DNA of 64,000 bases. Origin: AC-32 sp963728765. GTDB taxonomy: Bacteria > Actinomycetota > Thermoleophilia > Gaiellales > Gaiellaceae. Every line of letters begins with the position of its first letter. The first letter of the stretch is position 1. Location of the stretch: contig CAVSKX010000002.1 of assembly GCA_963728765.1 (NCBI GenBank), forward strand, positions 1 through 64,000, in the 5' to 3' direction. The position numbers and the translations under genes were made by a program. This document shows, one piece after another, positions 46,098 through 54,470 of this stretch. The notes below the pieces were generated by a model, which did no database searches, was not told where the DNA came from, and saw only the letters and a program-made list of their open reading frames with translations.

Positions 46098-47473
46098 CCG
46101 ATGCACGCGCGGTTCTCCAGCGGGCCGCCGAGCTCGCCGCGGACTACGTCGAGACGCTCGGCAACAGGCCGGTGTTCCCGGACGTGACTCCGGAACAACT
46201 GCGCGCGGCACTGGGAGGGCCCTTGCCCGAGGAGCCGCTGCCGGCCGAGCAAGTGGTCGAGGAGCTCGCCGAGCGCGCCGAGCCCGGCGTCGTCGCGACG
46301 GGGAGCGGGCGCTATTTCGGCTTCGTGATCGGCGGCAGCCTACCCGCGGCGCTCGCGGCGGACTGGCTCACGTCCGCCTGGGATCAGAACGCCGGCCTCT
46401 ACGCCGGCGGGCCGTCGGCCTCGATCGTCGAGCAGGTGACGCGCGACTGGCTGCTGGAGCTCCTCGGCCTCCCCGGAGAGGCGTCGATCGGGTTCGTTAC
46501 GGGCACCCAGGTTGCCCACGTCACCGGTCTCGCGGCGGCGCGTTGGCACGTCCTCGACGACGCGGGCTGGGACGTCGGCCGGGAAGGCCTGGCGGGAGGG
46601 CCAAGGGTTCGCGTCCTCGTCGGCGAGAAACGGCACGTGACGGTCGACCGGGCGCTGCGCCTGCTCGGCCTCGGGACGCCGGAGACCGTGGCAGCGGACG
46701 ACCAGGGCCGTATGCGCGCCGACGCGCTGGCCGACGCGCTGGAGGGGGTGTCGGGCCCGACGATCGTCTGCGCCCAGGCCGGCGAGGTGAACACCGGTGC
46801 CTTCGACCCGCTGCCCGAGATCGCGGCCGCCTGCCGCGACGCCCGTGCCTGGTTGCACGTCGACGGCGCCTTCGGGATCTGGGCCGCGGTCTCGCCGCGC
46901 TTCCGCCACCTGGTCGCGGGCATGGAGCTAGCCGATTCGTGGACGACCGACGCGCACAAGTGGCTGAACGTCCCCTACGACTCCGGAATCGTCATGTGTG
47001 CGCACCCGGAGTCGCATCGCAACGCGATGACGGTCACCGCCTCGTACCTGATCATGGACGAGGGCACGCGCCGGGTCCGGGACGAGATGGACTGGGTGCC
47101 CGAGTTCTCGCGCCGTGCCCGCGGGTTCGCGGTGTACGCGGCGCTGCGCTCGCTCGGCCGACTCGGCGTCCAGGAGCTCGTCGAGCGCTGCTGCGACGCG
47201 GCCGCACGCTTCGCCGGGCGAATCGCCGAGCTCGACGGCGTCGAGATTCTGAACGAGGTCGTGCTGAACCAGGTGCTCTTCCGCTTCGACTCGGACGAGC
47301 GCACCGACCAGGTGCTGCGCCAGGTTCAGGAGAGCGGCCGCGTCTGGCTGAGCGGCACGACCTGGGACGGCCGCAAGGCGATCCGAGTCTCGGTGTCCAA
47401 CTGGCAGACCGGCGACGAGGAGATCGACCTCGCCGTCCAGCTGTTCGCCGACGCCTTCAGCCGCGCCCGCTAG
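46094..47473 (+). CDS. Group II PLP-dependent decarboxylase
   Basis: 459 residues, fold type I. YFGFVIGGSLPAALAADWLTSAWDQN and the PLP Lys in DSWTTDAHKWLNVPYDSG place it with aromatic-amino-acid, glutamate and Asp decarboxylases; the His stacking on PLP is in LHVDGAFGIWAAVSP, where the Asp binds the ring nitrogen. Substrate not certain. The 3' codons (DAFSRAR) are repeated in the array behind the gene. Confidence 0.86.
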   Translation: MTDARAVLQRAAELAADYVETLGNRPVFPDVTPEQLRAALGGPLPEEPLPAEQVVEELAERAEPGVVATGSGRYFGFVIGGSLPAALAADWLTSAWDQNAGLYAGGPSASIVEQVTRDWLLELLGLPGEASIGFVTGTQVAHVTGLAAARWHVLDDAGWDVGREGLAGGPRVRVLVGEKRHVTVDRALRLLGLGTPETVAADDQGRMRADALADALEGVSGPTIVCAQAGEVNTGAFDPLPEIAAACRDARAWLHVDGAFGIWAAVSPRFRHLVAGMELADSWTTDAHKWLNVPYDSGIVMCAHPESHRNAMTVTASYLIMDEGTRRVRDEMDWVPEFSRRARGFAVYAALRSLGRLGVQELVERCCDAAARFAGRIAELDGVEILNEVVLNQVLFRFDSDERTDQVLRQVQESGRVWLSGTTWDGRKAIRVSVSNWQTGDEEIDLAVQLFADAFSRAR

Positions 47474-47748
47474 TTCCGCGTTCCCGGTCGGGCAACGCAG
47501 ACGGACGCGCAAAGCCCACGCGTCCTGAGAACGGCATCGCAAGCGACGCCTTCAGCCGCGCCCACGAGTTCCGCGTTCCCGGTCGGGCAACGCAGACGGA
47601 CGCGCGGGCAAAGCCCACGCGTCCTGAGAACGGCATCGCAAGCGACGCCTTCAGCCGCGCCCACGAGTTCCGCGTTCCCGGTCGGGCAACGCAGACGGAC
47701 GCGCGGGCAAAGCCCACGCGTCCTGAGAACGGCATCGCAAGCGACGCC
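47450..47748 (+). repeat. 95/99/99-bp tandem array repeating the 3' end of the decarboxylase gene
   Basis: Units begin at 47450, 47545 and 47644, and a last partial one at 47743. Each starts with the last gene codons GACGCCTTCAGCCGCGCCC; in copies 2 and 3 the stop TAG is altered to GAG. Each ends with a GGCATCGC-AA-GCGACGCC stem. Copies 2 and 3 carry a 12-bp stem with one mismatch and loop AAA (47598-47624 and 47697-47723); copy 1 lacks four bases (GGGC) of it. The facing gene's stop codon sits exactly where the array ends. Confidence 0.93.
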
Positions 47749-48597
47749 TCAGGGAAAGGTGCCGGCCCGGTAGACCTGGCCCTCGAGGCGGCGGCCGAAG
47801 ATGCCTTCGAGCCAGACCGCCGTCTCGATCAGCGCGTCGAGGTCGACACCGGTCTCGACGCCCTCGTGGTCGAGCAGGTAGACGAGGTCCTCGGTCGCGA
47901 TGTTGCCGCTCGCGCGCGGCGCGTACGGGCAGCCGCCGAGGCCGCCGACGGAGGCGTCGAGAACCGTCGCACCCGCCTCCAGCGCGGCCAGCGCGTTCGC
48001 GTAGCCGGTGTTCCGCGTGTTGTGGCCGTGGAAGCCGGCCGCGGCGGTGCGGGACACGAGCGCCTGGACCTCCCGCGGCGCCGCGACGCCGATCGTGTCC
48101 GCGAGGACGACCTCCGCCGCGTCGAACCGCGCCGCGAGGTCGGCGACCGCGCCCGGGTCGACGCGACCTTCGAAAGGGCAGCCGAAGGCGACGCTGATCG
48201 TGACCGTCGCCGGCCGCTGCGCCTCGGCGAGGATCCGCTCGACCCGCCCGACCGCCTCGTCGAGCGACGCGTTGCCGTTGCGGCGGTTGAACTCGTCCGT
48301 CGCGCCCAGGGTCGCGTTCACGCGGTCGAGCTCAGTCTGCGCGAACCGTTCGTACCCCTGCTCGTTGAGCACGAGGCCCGAGTACTCGGTGCCGTCGCGA
48401 CGATCGATCCCGGCGACGACCTCCTCCGCCCGAGACATCTGCGGGACGCGGTCGTCGCGCACGAAGCTGACCGCCTCGACCCGCGGCAGTCCCGCCGCGG
48501 CGAGCCGGTTGACCAGTTCGGCCCGCGTCGCCGGCTCCAAGTCCTCGGCCTCGTTCTGGAGGCCGTCGCGCGGTCCGACGTCGCAGAGCTTCAGCAA
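47749..48597 (-). CDS. Hydroxymethylglutaryl-CoA lyase-like enzyme (HMGL family)
   Basis: 282 residues, DRE-TIM metallolyase: CDVGPRDGLQNE is the HMG-CoA lyase start with catalytic Arg and metal Asp, SVAFGCPFEGRVDPG, DTIGVAAPREV, metal site GHNTRNTGYANAL (HxH replaced by HNT), and GGLGGCPYAPRASGNIATEDLVYLL with the active-site Cys. Leu or aromatic breakdown is plausible. TTG at 48597. The 169-base gap upstream holds nothing that I can assign. Confidence 0.88.
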   Translation of the reverse strand: MLKLCDVGPRDGLQNEAEDLEPATRAELVNRLAAAGLPRVEAVSFVRDDRVPQMSRAEEVVAGIDRRDGTEYSGLVLNEQGYERFAQTELDRVNATLGATDEFNRRNGNASLDEAVGRVERILAEAQRPATVTISVAFGCPFEGRVDPGAVADLAARFDAAEVVLADTIGVAAPREVQALVSRTAAAGFHGHNTRNTGYANALAALEAGATVLDASVGGLGGCPYAPRASGNIATEDLVYLLDHEGVETGVDLDALIETAVWLEGIFGRRLEGQVYRAGTFP

Positions 48598-48766
48598 GCC
48601 CGCTGCCTCGCCCGGTGTTGTTGGGGTTCGGTCGCTCGGTCGCTAGCACCAAGCCAGGGGCCGCACTCGTCCGCAGCGCAGGCTGGACGCCTGTGTAAGG
48701 GCGAGGGTGGTCTCTGGCGCCGCGTGATAGCGGGCGAGCGCCGAACATCCATCGCCGGGTGAGGCA

Positions 48767-49177
48767 CTAGTCGAGGCCGTACGAGTCGATGCGCTCGGGG
48801 TGGATCCGGACGGTGAGTCGCTGCTCCTCCGGCTTGCGCCAGGGGTACGAATCGGCGTCGAGGTACTTCTTCGCGAGCCTGTCGATCTGGTCGTCGGCGC
48901 CGTCGGTCGTCAGCTCGGCGCGGCCGCTGATCGCGAGCCAGCGGTACTGATCCTGCGGATCGACGACGATCAGCGAGAGACGCGGGTCGCGCTCGAGGTG
49001 CCGCGGCTTCGCGCGCCCGGCGGCGGTGTTGAAGCTGGGGCCGTTCTCGTCGACGTCGACCCAGACCACCGTCGTCTGCGGCGAGCCGTCGGCACGTAGC
49101 GTCGTCGCGGCGCCCGCGAACGGGTGCTGGAGGAACTCTCGCTGCCTCTGGGTGAGCGTCTTGGTGTCGGTCGCCAT
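48767..49177 (-). CDS. Pyridoxamine-5'-phosphate-oxidase-like, flavin/F420-binding protein
   Basis: 136 residues of the split-barrel PPOX class. FLQHPFAGAATTLRADGSPQTTVVWVDVD and KPRHLERDPRLSLIVVDPQDQYRWLAISGRAEL match actinobacterial F420- or FMN-dependent family members. ATG at 49177 has AGGAAAGGAG upstream. A deazaflavin cofactor is likely from the host group but not proven by sequence. Confidence 0.85.
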   Translation of the reverse strand: MATDTKTLTQRQREFLQHPFAGAATTLRADGSPQTTVVWVDVDENGPSFNTAAGRAKPRHLERDPRLSLIVVDPQDQYRWLAISGRAELTTDGADDQIDRLAKKYLDADSYPWRKPEEQRLTVRIHPERIDSYGLD

Positions 49178-49285
49178 TTGCTCTCCTTTCCTCCCGTAGG
49201 CTAGTGACTCGATGGGAGTTGCCGTCCTCGCCGGTACCCGTGAGGGGCCGCGCTGACGTCACTCGACAATCACCTCGAGGCAGTC

Positions 49286-50290
49286 GTGCAGAGCGGCCTG
49301 CCGGGCGCGGTCGCCGTGGCCTCCGGTCCAGGCTTCCACTGGGAGGGCGTGGCCGGTCTCGCAAACGTCGAGACGGAGGAGCCGCTGACGGTCGAGCATC
49401 GCTTCCGGGTCGCCAGCGTGACGAAGCTCTTCATTGCGACCGCGGTGCTCCAGCTCGTCGGCGAGGGCGCCCTCGCGCTCGACGACGACGCGCGCCCGGT
49501 CGTCGCGGATGTGACGGTCCGCCAGCTCCTGAACCACACGAGTGGCTTGCCGAACTTCGACGACGATCTCGTCGCGTTCTTCGAGCCGTACCGGAAGAAC
49601 CCGGCCCACCGGTCGGAGCTCGTGCCACGGGAGCTGCTGGCGCTCGCCCTGGAACGACCTCGGCTCTTCGCGCCGGGCGAGGGCTGGGCGTACACGGGCA
49701 CGAACTACCAGGCGCTCGGGCTGCTGGTCGAGGAGACGACCGGGACACCGCTGCGCGACGCGCTGAAGCGTCGGATCTTCGATCCGCTCGAGCTGGGCGC
49801 CACAGACCTTCCGGCGGAGACGTGGCCGGTTCCCGGGCTCGCGCGCCAGTACGTGCCGGCGGACAACCCGCTGTTTCCAGGCCCGGGCGCCGGCCCTGTC
49901 GACATGACCGAGCTCGACCTGCCCTTCAACTGGGCCGGCGGCGGGATCGTCTCCTCGGGCCGGGATCTCACACGCTTCCTGGAGGCGCTGCTGGGCGGCG
50001 TGCTGCTGCCGGATGATCTGCGCGCGGAGATGCTGAGCACAGTTCCGTCCGACTGGGACGAATCGGACGGCTACGGCCTCGGGGTCGGCGAGGTGACGGC
50101 GCTCATGGGCAAGGCGGCCTCTCCCTGCGGCCCCGCGTGGGGCCACCTCGGGCTCGGCGGCCACACGACCGTCGCGCTGGCGAGCGAGCGCGGCGACCGG
50201 CAGGTCGTAGTGATGGTCAACGGGTACGTCTTGACCGAGGAGGCGTGGGAAGCTCTCGGCGCGTTGGTCTGGGCCTGTTACTGCCGCTGA
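49286..50290 (+). CDS. Serine beta-lactamase-like hydrolase (class C/CubicO family)
   Basis: 334 residues. The nucleophile motif is SVTK (residues 43-46), the second motif is YTGTNYQALGLLVEE, as in D-Ala-D-Ala carboxypeptidases and CubicO-type proteins, and GHLGLGGHTT stands where the HxG motif is expected. No signal peptide, so probably cytosolic. GTG at 49286 is the first normal start; the open frame reaches a CTG 36 bases upstream whose translation (LTSLDNHLEAVV) looks like the missing first helix. Confidence 0.82.
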   Translation: MQSGLPGAVAVASGPGFHWEGVAGLANVETEEPLTVEHRFRVASVTKLFIATAVLQLVGEGALALDDDARPVVADVTVRQLLNHTSGLPNFDDDLVAFFEPYRKNPAHRSELVPRELLALALERPRLFAPGEGWAYTGTNYQALGLLVEETTGTPLRDALKRRIFDPLELGATDLPAETWPVPGLARQYVPADNPLFPGPGAGPVDMTELDLPFNWAGGGIVSSGRDLTRFLEALLGGVLLPDDLRAEMLSTVPSDWDESDGYGLGVGEVTALMGKAASPCGPAWGHLGLGGHTTVALASERGDRQVVVMVNGYVLTEEAWEALGALVWACYCR

Positions 50291-50409
50291 GGCCTTAGGC
50301 CAGCGCCCGGTTCTTCGCACGCGTGCAGGTCGACGGGGTCGAGGGCAGCCTCGAGCAAGAGGACGAGATCCGCCTCGTCGCCGCAGTTGCGGGCGGCTAG
50401 CGTGCCCGC

Positions 50410-50883
50410 ATGCAGGGCTGGGAGTCGCGGCAGTGCCGCACGAGTGATGGCGCGATCGAGGCCGAGCAGCGCGTAGCGCTCGGTGGGCCGGTGGTCGACT
50501 TCTCGACGGCCGGCGCGGAGAGGCTGGGCCGGGCGTACTGGCGCGAGGTCCGCCGCGTGACCGGCTCGCTCGTCGGGGTTCGCGAGCGGGACAGCACGGT
50601 CGAGCTGCGGCTGCTCCGCCGCGGGCCGGTGCTGCTGCGCCTCGGCCGGCCGACACTGGAGGCGGATCCCTCCCGAGCTGCGTGCACCTATCCGATCTCG
50701 GGCGGCCTCCTCACGCGGCGCGCGGGCGGTGAGATCACCTTCGAGCAGACTCCGGCGGCGCTGCGCTCGACGATCCACGGCTTCTTTCCGCGCATCGCGT
50801 TCTACGACCGGCTGCAGGGGCGCGCGCACGTGGCAGTCAGCAGGCGCTACTTCCGGCGACTGATCGCGGAGGCGGACGCGTGA
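50410..50883 (+). CDS. Hypothetical protein
   Basis: 157 residues, beta-rich, Arg-rich (VRRVTGSLVGVRERDSTVELRLLRRGPVLLRLG; GGLLTRRAGGEITFEQ). I recognise no family. The stop overlaps the GTG of the NAD-binding gene (GTGA), which implies a joint task. A start later than ATG 50410 is possible, since the first 20 residues look unconstrained. The 119 bases before it hold nothing recognisable. Confidence 0.65.
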   Translation: MQGWESRQCRTSDGAIEAEQRVALGGPVVDFSTAGAERLGRAYWREVRRVTGSLVGVRERDSTVELRLLRRGPVLLRLGRPTLEADPSRAACTYPISGGLLTRRAGGEITFEQTPAALRSTIHGFFPRIAFYDRLQGRAHVAVSRRYFRRLIAEADA

Positions 50884-51758
50884 AGGTCGTGGTGTTCGGC
50901 GCCACGGGAACGATCGGCCGGCCGCTCGTCGATCGGCTCGCGCGCGAGCACGAGGTCGTCGCGGTCTCGCGGCGCGAGCACCACGAGAGCGACGGCGTGA
51001 CGTGGGCGGTCGCGGACGCGAAGGACCGCGACTCGGTCGCGCGCGTCCTCGAAGGCGCGGAGGTCGCGTACTACCTCGTCCACTCGCTCGGCGCGGCGGA
51101 CTTCGAAGCCGAGGATCTAAAGGCGGCGGAGACGACGGCTCGAGCGGCCGAGCAAGCCGGAGTCGCGCAGCTCGTCTACCTCGGGGGCCTGGGCGACGAC
51201 TCGCCCGACCTCTCACCGCACCTGCGAAGCCGCCGCGAGACGGCGCGGCGGCTCGCCTCGACCTCGGTTCCGCTGACAACGCTGCGCGCCGCGATCGTGG
51301 TCGGGCGCGGGAGCGCCGCGTTCGAGACGATCGTCGCGCTCGTGGATCGCCTGCCGGCAATGCTGACCCCACGGTGGGTGTCGACGCGGACGCAGCCGAT
51401 CGCCCTGACCGACGTCGTCGAGTACCTCGCGGGGGTTTGCGGGCTGGACGCCGCCTTCGGGCAGGAGCTCGACGTCGGAGGGCCCGAGATAATGACCTAC
51501 CGCGAGATGCTGGAGCGCATCGCGACCTTGCGCAGCAAGCGGCCGCGCATCGTCGAGGTGCCACTGCTGACCCCGTACCTCTCGTCGCTCTGGCTCCACC
51601 TGGTCACGCCGGTGAAGGCACCTGTCGCGCGGCCGCTGATCGAGGGATTGCGGAACGAGACCATCGTCCGGGACGAACGCATCCGCGGTCTCGTGCCGAT
51701 CCCGTTGACCACGTTCGACGAAGCGGCACAAGCGGCACTCGCGGCCACCGGCGGCTGA
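50880..51758 (+). CDS. NAD(P)-binding protein, atypical SDR/NmrA-like
   Basis: 292 residues with the Rossmann start VVVFGATGTIGRPLVDRL (GATGxxG, typical of extended or atypical SDRs) and YYLVHSLGAADFEAEDLKAAET and QLVYLGGLGDD, as in the Ycf39/NmrA-like group. The usual YxxxK catalytic pair is absent, so it may be a sensor or epimerase-like protein. GTG at 50880 is coupled to the preceding gene. Confidence 0.82.
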   Translation: MKVVVFGATGTIGRPLVDRLAREHEVVAVSRREHHESDGVTWAVADAKDRDSVARVLEGAEVAYYLVHSLGAADFEAEDLKAAETTARAAEQAGVAQLVYLGGLGDDSPDLSPHLRSRRETARRLASTSVPLTTLRAAIVVGRGSAAFETIVALVDRLPAMLTPRWVSTRTQPIALTDVVEYLAGVCGLDAAFGQELDVGGPEIMTYREMLERIATLRSKRPRIVEVPLLTPYLSSLWLHLVTPVKAPVARPLIEGLRNETIVRDERIRGLVPIPLTTFDEAAQAALAATGG

Positions 51759-51761
51759 TTC

Positions 51762-52200
51762 TCAGCGCAGTGCCCGAAGCGCGCGCACCGCTCGGCGGAT
51801 CTCCGCGGGAGTGTTCAGATGCTCGGCCCTCGGGCGTAGGTCGGCGTGTACGGCGTCACGGTGGCGACAATGCCGCGTGCAGCGAGCCGCTCGACGACCT
51901 CCTGCGCAGGGAGGCTCCGAACCTCGAAGCAGACGAGGCCGGCCGAGAGCGAGGCGGCGCGAGGCGTGTGCAAGGTGACGTGGGGCATTCCAGCGAGCGC
52001 CGGCTTCAGGTGCGCGTTGAGCGCGTGCGTCCTTGCCGCGATGCGCTGCCTTCGATCCGCTGTAGGAAGAGGAAGGCCTCGGCGAGCGCCCAGCGGTGCT
52101 CGAACGAGTGGAACCCGCCGGGCGTCATCGCGGTCGGCCTCGCTACGGCCCGGTTCAGCGGCCGCAGCGTCGGCGATGCGCCGGATCGGCAACTTCACGC
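51762..52200 (-). pseudogene. C-terminal part of a class V aminotransferase, frameshifted
   Basis: Three pieces on the minus strand read as one aminotransferase C-terminus when frames are joined: RPLNRAVARPTAMTPGGF with HSFEHRWALAEAFLFL (about 52180-52075), RQRIAARTHALNAHLKPALAG with SAGLVCFEVRSLPAQEVVERL and ATVTPYTPTYARGPS (about 52060-51820), and LNTPAEIRRAVRALRALR-stop (ending 51762). Each join needs one indel. The N-terminus lies at 52900-53082, beyond a DUF11 gene; the PLP-Lys region is missing. Confidence 0.7.
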
Positions 52201-52285
52201 CGGTGCTCGAGTGCACCCACGTCCACGATCAAGCGCGTGCGACGGCGCCTGACTACCGGCTCTCAGCAGAGGAGGCGCGTGATGC

Positions 52286-52822
52286 TCAGCACGCCGACCG
52301 TGAGCGGCACCCAATCGGCACGCCAATCGTGAGCGGCGTCTGGGCGTAGATGAAGCTGACTGCCCCTCGCCACCTGGCGTAGGCGGTGTTGACGACCACG
52401 CCTCCTCTGGCCGACGGTGAGACTCGCATCCGGAACTTGAAGATCACCGTTCCGCCGACCGGCAGGCGAGCGAATCTCCTGCAGACCAATCTGGCGCCAC
52501 CGCTTACGAACCCAGGAGGCGCGCTAACGAGGATCAACCTGAGCGGAACCTGGTCACAGACCCGCACCAGACTGGCCGAGGCATCGCCGACGTTGGAGAG
52601 TCGCAGCCGGTAGGTGACGGTCTTCCCGCGGGTCGCCGTGCGTGGCGTCACCCGCAAGCCGATTGTGAGCCGGGCGGCGGCGGGGCTGAGCGGCGCGAAC
52701 GCGGTCTTCTTCGCCCGCAGGCCACCGGAGGCGGTGCCTCCGAGACCCGCTGAGACGACCAGCAACGCGCCAACTACGAGGGCGGTAACTGCGGCGACGC
52801 GCCGGACGGCTACACGGCACAT
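52286..52822 (-). CDS. Secreted DUF11-type (conserved repeat) protein
   Basis: 178 residues. A signal peptide (VAAVTALVVGALLVVSAGLGGTAS) leads to one DUF11-like beta-sandwich: LTIGLRVTPRTATRGKTVTYRLRLSNVGDASASLVRVCDQVPLRL with VGGTVIFKFRMRVSPSARGGVVVNTA. Such domains are adhesive or structural on the surface. Two Cys in CDQ and LVCRRF may form a disulfide. It sits between the two halves of the broken aminotransferase gene, in the same direction. Confidence 0.75.
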   Translation of the reverse strand: MCRVAVRRVAAVTALVVGALLVVSAGLGGTASGGLRAKKTAFAPLSPAAARLTIGLRVTPRTATRGKTVTYRLRLSNVGDASASLVRVCDQVPLRLILVSAPPGFVSGGARLVCRRFARLPVGGTVIFKFRMRVSPSARGGVVVNTAYARWRGAVSFIYAQTPLTIGVPIGCRSRSAC

Positions 52823-52899
52823 GGTGCCAATCTAAACAAAGGGGCGCCGGCTGTCGAGCCGCGACCGGGTGAAGCAACCTTGGGCGTGACCTATCTCGC

Positions 52900-53082
52900 T
52901 CATGGTGGCCCTATGTGCTCGCGGCGGAGCCTGAACTGCGAGCGGACACTCGCCCAAGAGAGCGGCGCGAGCGGCTCGGCGTCGGCCTCCTCCGGAGAGG
53001 CCAGCGCCTCCGGTCCGAGCACCGCGGCGGCCGCGAGCGCCAGCCCGCCGCGCTCCAGGAGTTCCCGCCGGTCAAGCGCCAC
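52900..53082 (-). pseudogene. N-terminal piece of a Tat-exported class V aminotransferase
   Basis: GTG at 53082 gives ALDRRELLERGGLALAAAAVLGPEALA, a Tat-like signal (the twin Arg is in DRREL), followed by LSWASVRSQFRLRREHI, the first helix of secreted-type class V aminotransferases, and then a stop after 60 codons. The remainder is found, frameshifted, at 51762-52200. About 200 residues of the middle are lost. 52823-52899 holds nothing recognisable. Confidence 0.6.
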
Positions 53083-53111
53083 AGCCCGCCGGGATCGTAG
53101 CCCGGCGCGAG

Positions 53112-54449
53112 CTAGGCCAGCGCGCGGCCGCGGGTCTCGCGGCCGAACACCGCCGCGACCACACCGCCCACCGCCATCACGATCGCGACCACGGTCAGCG
53201 ACCAGGTCGAGCTGCCCGTCGCGTCGTAAAGGTTGCCGAAGATGTACGGACCGGCGATCGCGGCCGCCTTGCCGACGCCCTCCATCAGGCCGAACGCGCT
53301 CGAGCGCAGGCGCGTCGGGAACGTCTCCGACGTGTACGGGTAGACGGCGCCCCAGGCGCCGAGGTTGAAGAAACCGACGAAGAAGAGCGCGGTGACGTAG
53401 ACGCCTTGCGAGTCGGCCACCGCGAACGCGTAGGCCGAGATCCCGCCGAGCACGAGGAAGGCGGCCAACGTCGGCTTCCGGCCGATCCGCTCCACGAGCC
53501 AGATCGCCGCGCCGTAGCCCGGGAACTGCGAGAGCGCGCTCAGCGTCAGCAGCAAGTAGACGTTGATCGAGAAGCTCTTCTCCGCCTGGAGCACGAACGG
53601 CAGCCAGAGGAAGAGGCCGTAGTACGAGATGTTGAGCGCGATCCAGACGAGCGCCGTCGTGACGGTGCGCGAGCGCAGCCGCTGTGCCCAGAGGTCGCGC
53701 ACGGACGAGCGCGTTTCCTCGGGCGCGGTCAGCTCCCCGGGCTCGACCGCTCGGCCCGTGATCTCGGTCAGCACCTCGGCCGCCTCGCGCGAGCGGCCCT
53801 GACGGGCGAGGAAGTACGGGCTCTCCGGAAGCGAGCGCCGCGCCACGAAGGCGAGCAGGGCAGGGAACGATGCCGCCAAGAAAAGCCACCGCCAGCTGTT
53901 GGCGCCGCCGATGTCGTGGCCGATAAAGATCCACGAGAGAAAGGTCGCGAGCAGCAGCCCGACCGGCCACCAGAAGTCGAGGAAGACGAGCAGCCTGCCG
54001 CGGCGCTGCGGCGGTAGGTACTCGGTCAGCATCGACGGGTCGACGACGAGCATCCCGCCCAGCCCGAGCCCAGCGAGGAAGCGGAACGTCATCACCGACC
54101 ACGGTCCCCACGCGAGCGCGGTGATGGCGGTGAACGCCGCGTACCAGAGAATCGCGTACTGGAAGATCGCGCGGCGGCCGATCCGGTCGGCGAGCCGTCC
54201 CAGCACGAGCGAGCCGCAGAGCGAGCCGGCCAGCGCGGCGCTGTTCACGAGCCCCTGCATGCGGCCGTTCAGCCCCCACTCGGCGGCGAAGATCGGCGCG
54301 ACGAAGCCGACGAGCAGGATCTCCATGGCGACAAACGTCCAGGCGGCCCCGGTGACGAGGATCGCCTTCTTGTGGAAGCGTGAGAGCCCGCCCTCGCGAA
54401 GGACCTGCTCGACGTCTCGGACGGGAACTGCGATCTGTGCCGTGGTCAT
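53112..54449 (-). CDS. MFS transporter, possibly niacin permease (NiaP-like)
   Basis: 445 residues, 12 helices, metabolite:H+ symporter/SV2-like branch: LGRLADRIGRRAIFQYAILWYAAFTAITALA between helices 2 and 3, RFLAGLGLGGMLVVDPSMLTEYLPPQRRGR in helix 4-5, and the large central loop. NiaP belongs to this branch. The divergent neighbour, 19 bases away, is an NrtR-type regulator of NAD metabolism, which makes nicotinate uptake a reasonable guess. ATG at 54449. Confidence 0.85.
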   Translation of the reverse strand: MTTAQIAVPVRDVEQVLREGGLSRFHKKAILVTGAAWTFVAMEILLVGFVAPIFAAEWGLNGRMQGLVNSAALAGSLCGSLVLGRLADRIGRRAIFQYAILWYAAFTAITALAWGPWSVMTFRFLAGLGLGGMLVVDPSMLTEYLPPQRRGRLLVFLDFWWPVGLLLATFLSWIFIGHDIGGANSWRWLFLAASFPALLAFVARRSLPESPYFLARQGRSREAAEVLTEITGRAVEPGELTAPEETRSSVRDLWAQRLRSRTVTTALVWIALNISYYGLFLWLPFVLQAEKSFSINVYLLLTLSALSQFPGYGAAIWLVERIGRKPTLAAFLVLGGISAYAFAVADSQGVYVTALFFVGFFNLGAWGAVYPYTSETFPTRLRSSAFGLMEGVGKAAAIAGPYIFGNLYDATGSSTWSLTVVAIVMAVGGVVAAVFGRETRGRALA

Positions 54450-54454
54450 CTTGC

Positions 54455-54470
54455 GCTAGTTTTCGACTGT
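54455..54470. promoter_or_regulatory. Candidate NrtR operator, half-conserved
   Basis: GCTAGTTTTcgACT in the 19-base space between the MFS and nrtR start codons. It matches nine bases of the perfect palindrome behind nrtR at 55203-55217 (GCTAGTTTTACTAGC). Autoregulation and control of the transporter would follow; inferred. Confidence 0.45.

Noticed and set aside
47474..48762. Long plus-strand frame running from the decarboxylase region through the repeats and the HMGL gene
   Set aside because: It reads the array and the antisense of the lyase gene; no recognisable protein results.
51762..53082. Insertion sequence carrying the DUF11 gene
   Set aside because: No transposase, terminal inverted repeats or target-site duplication could be seen.
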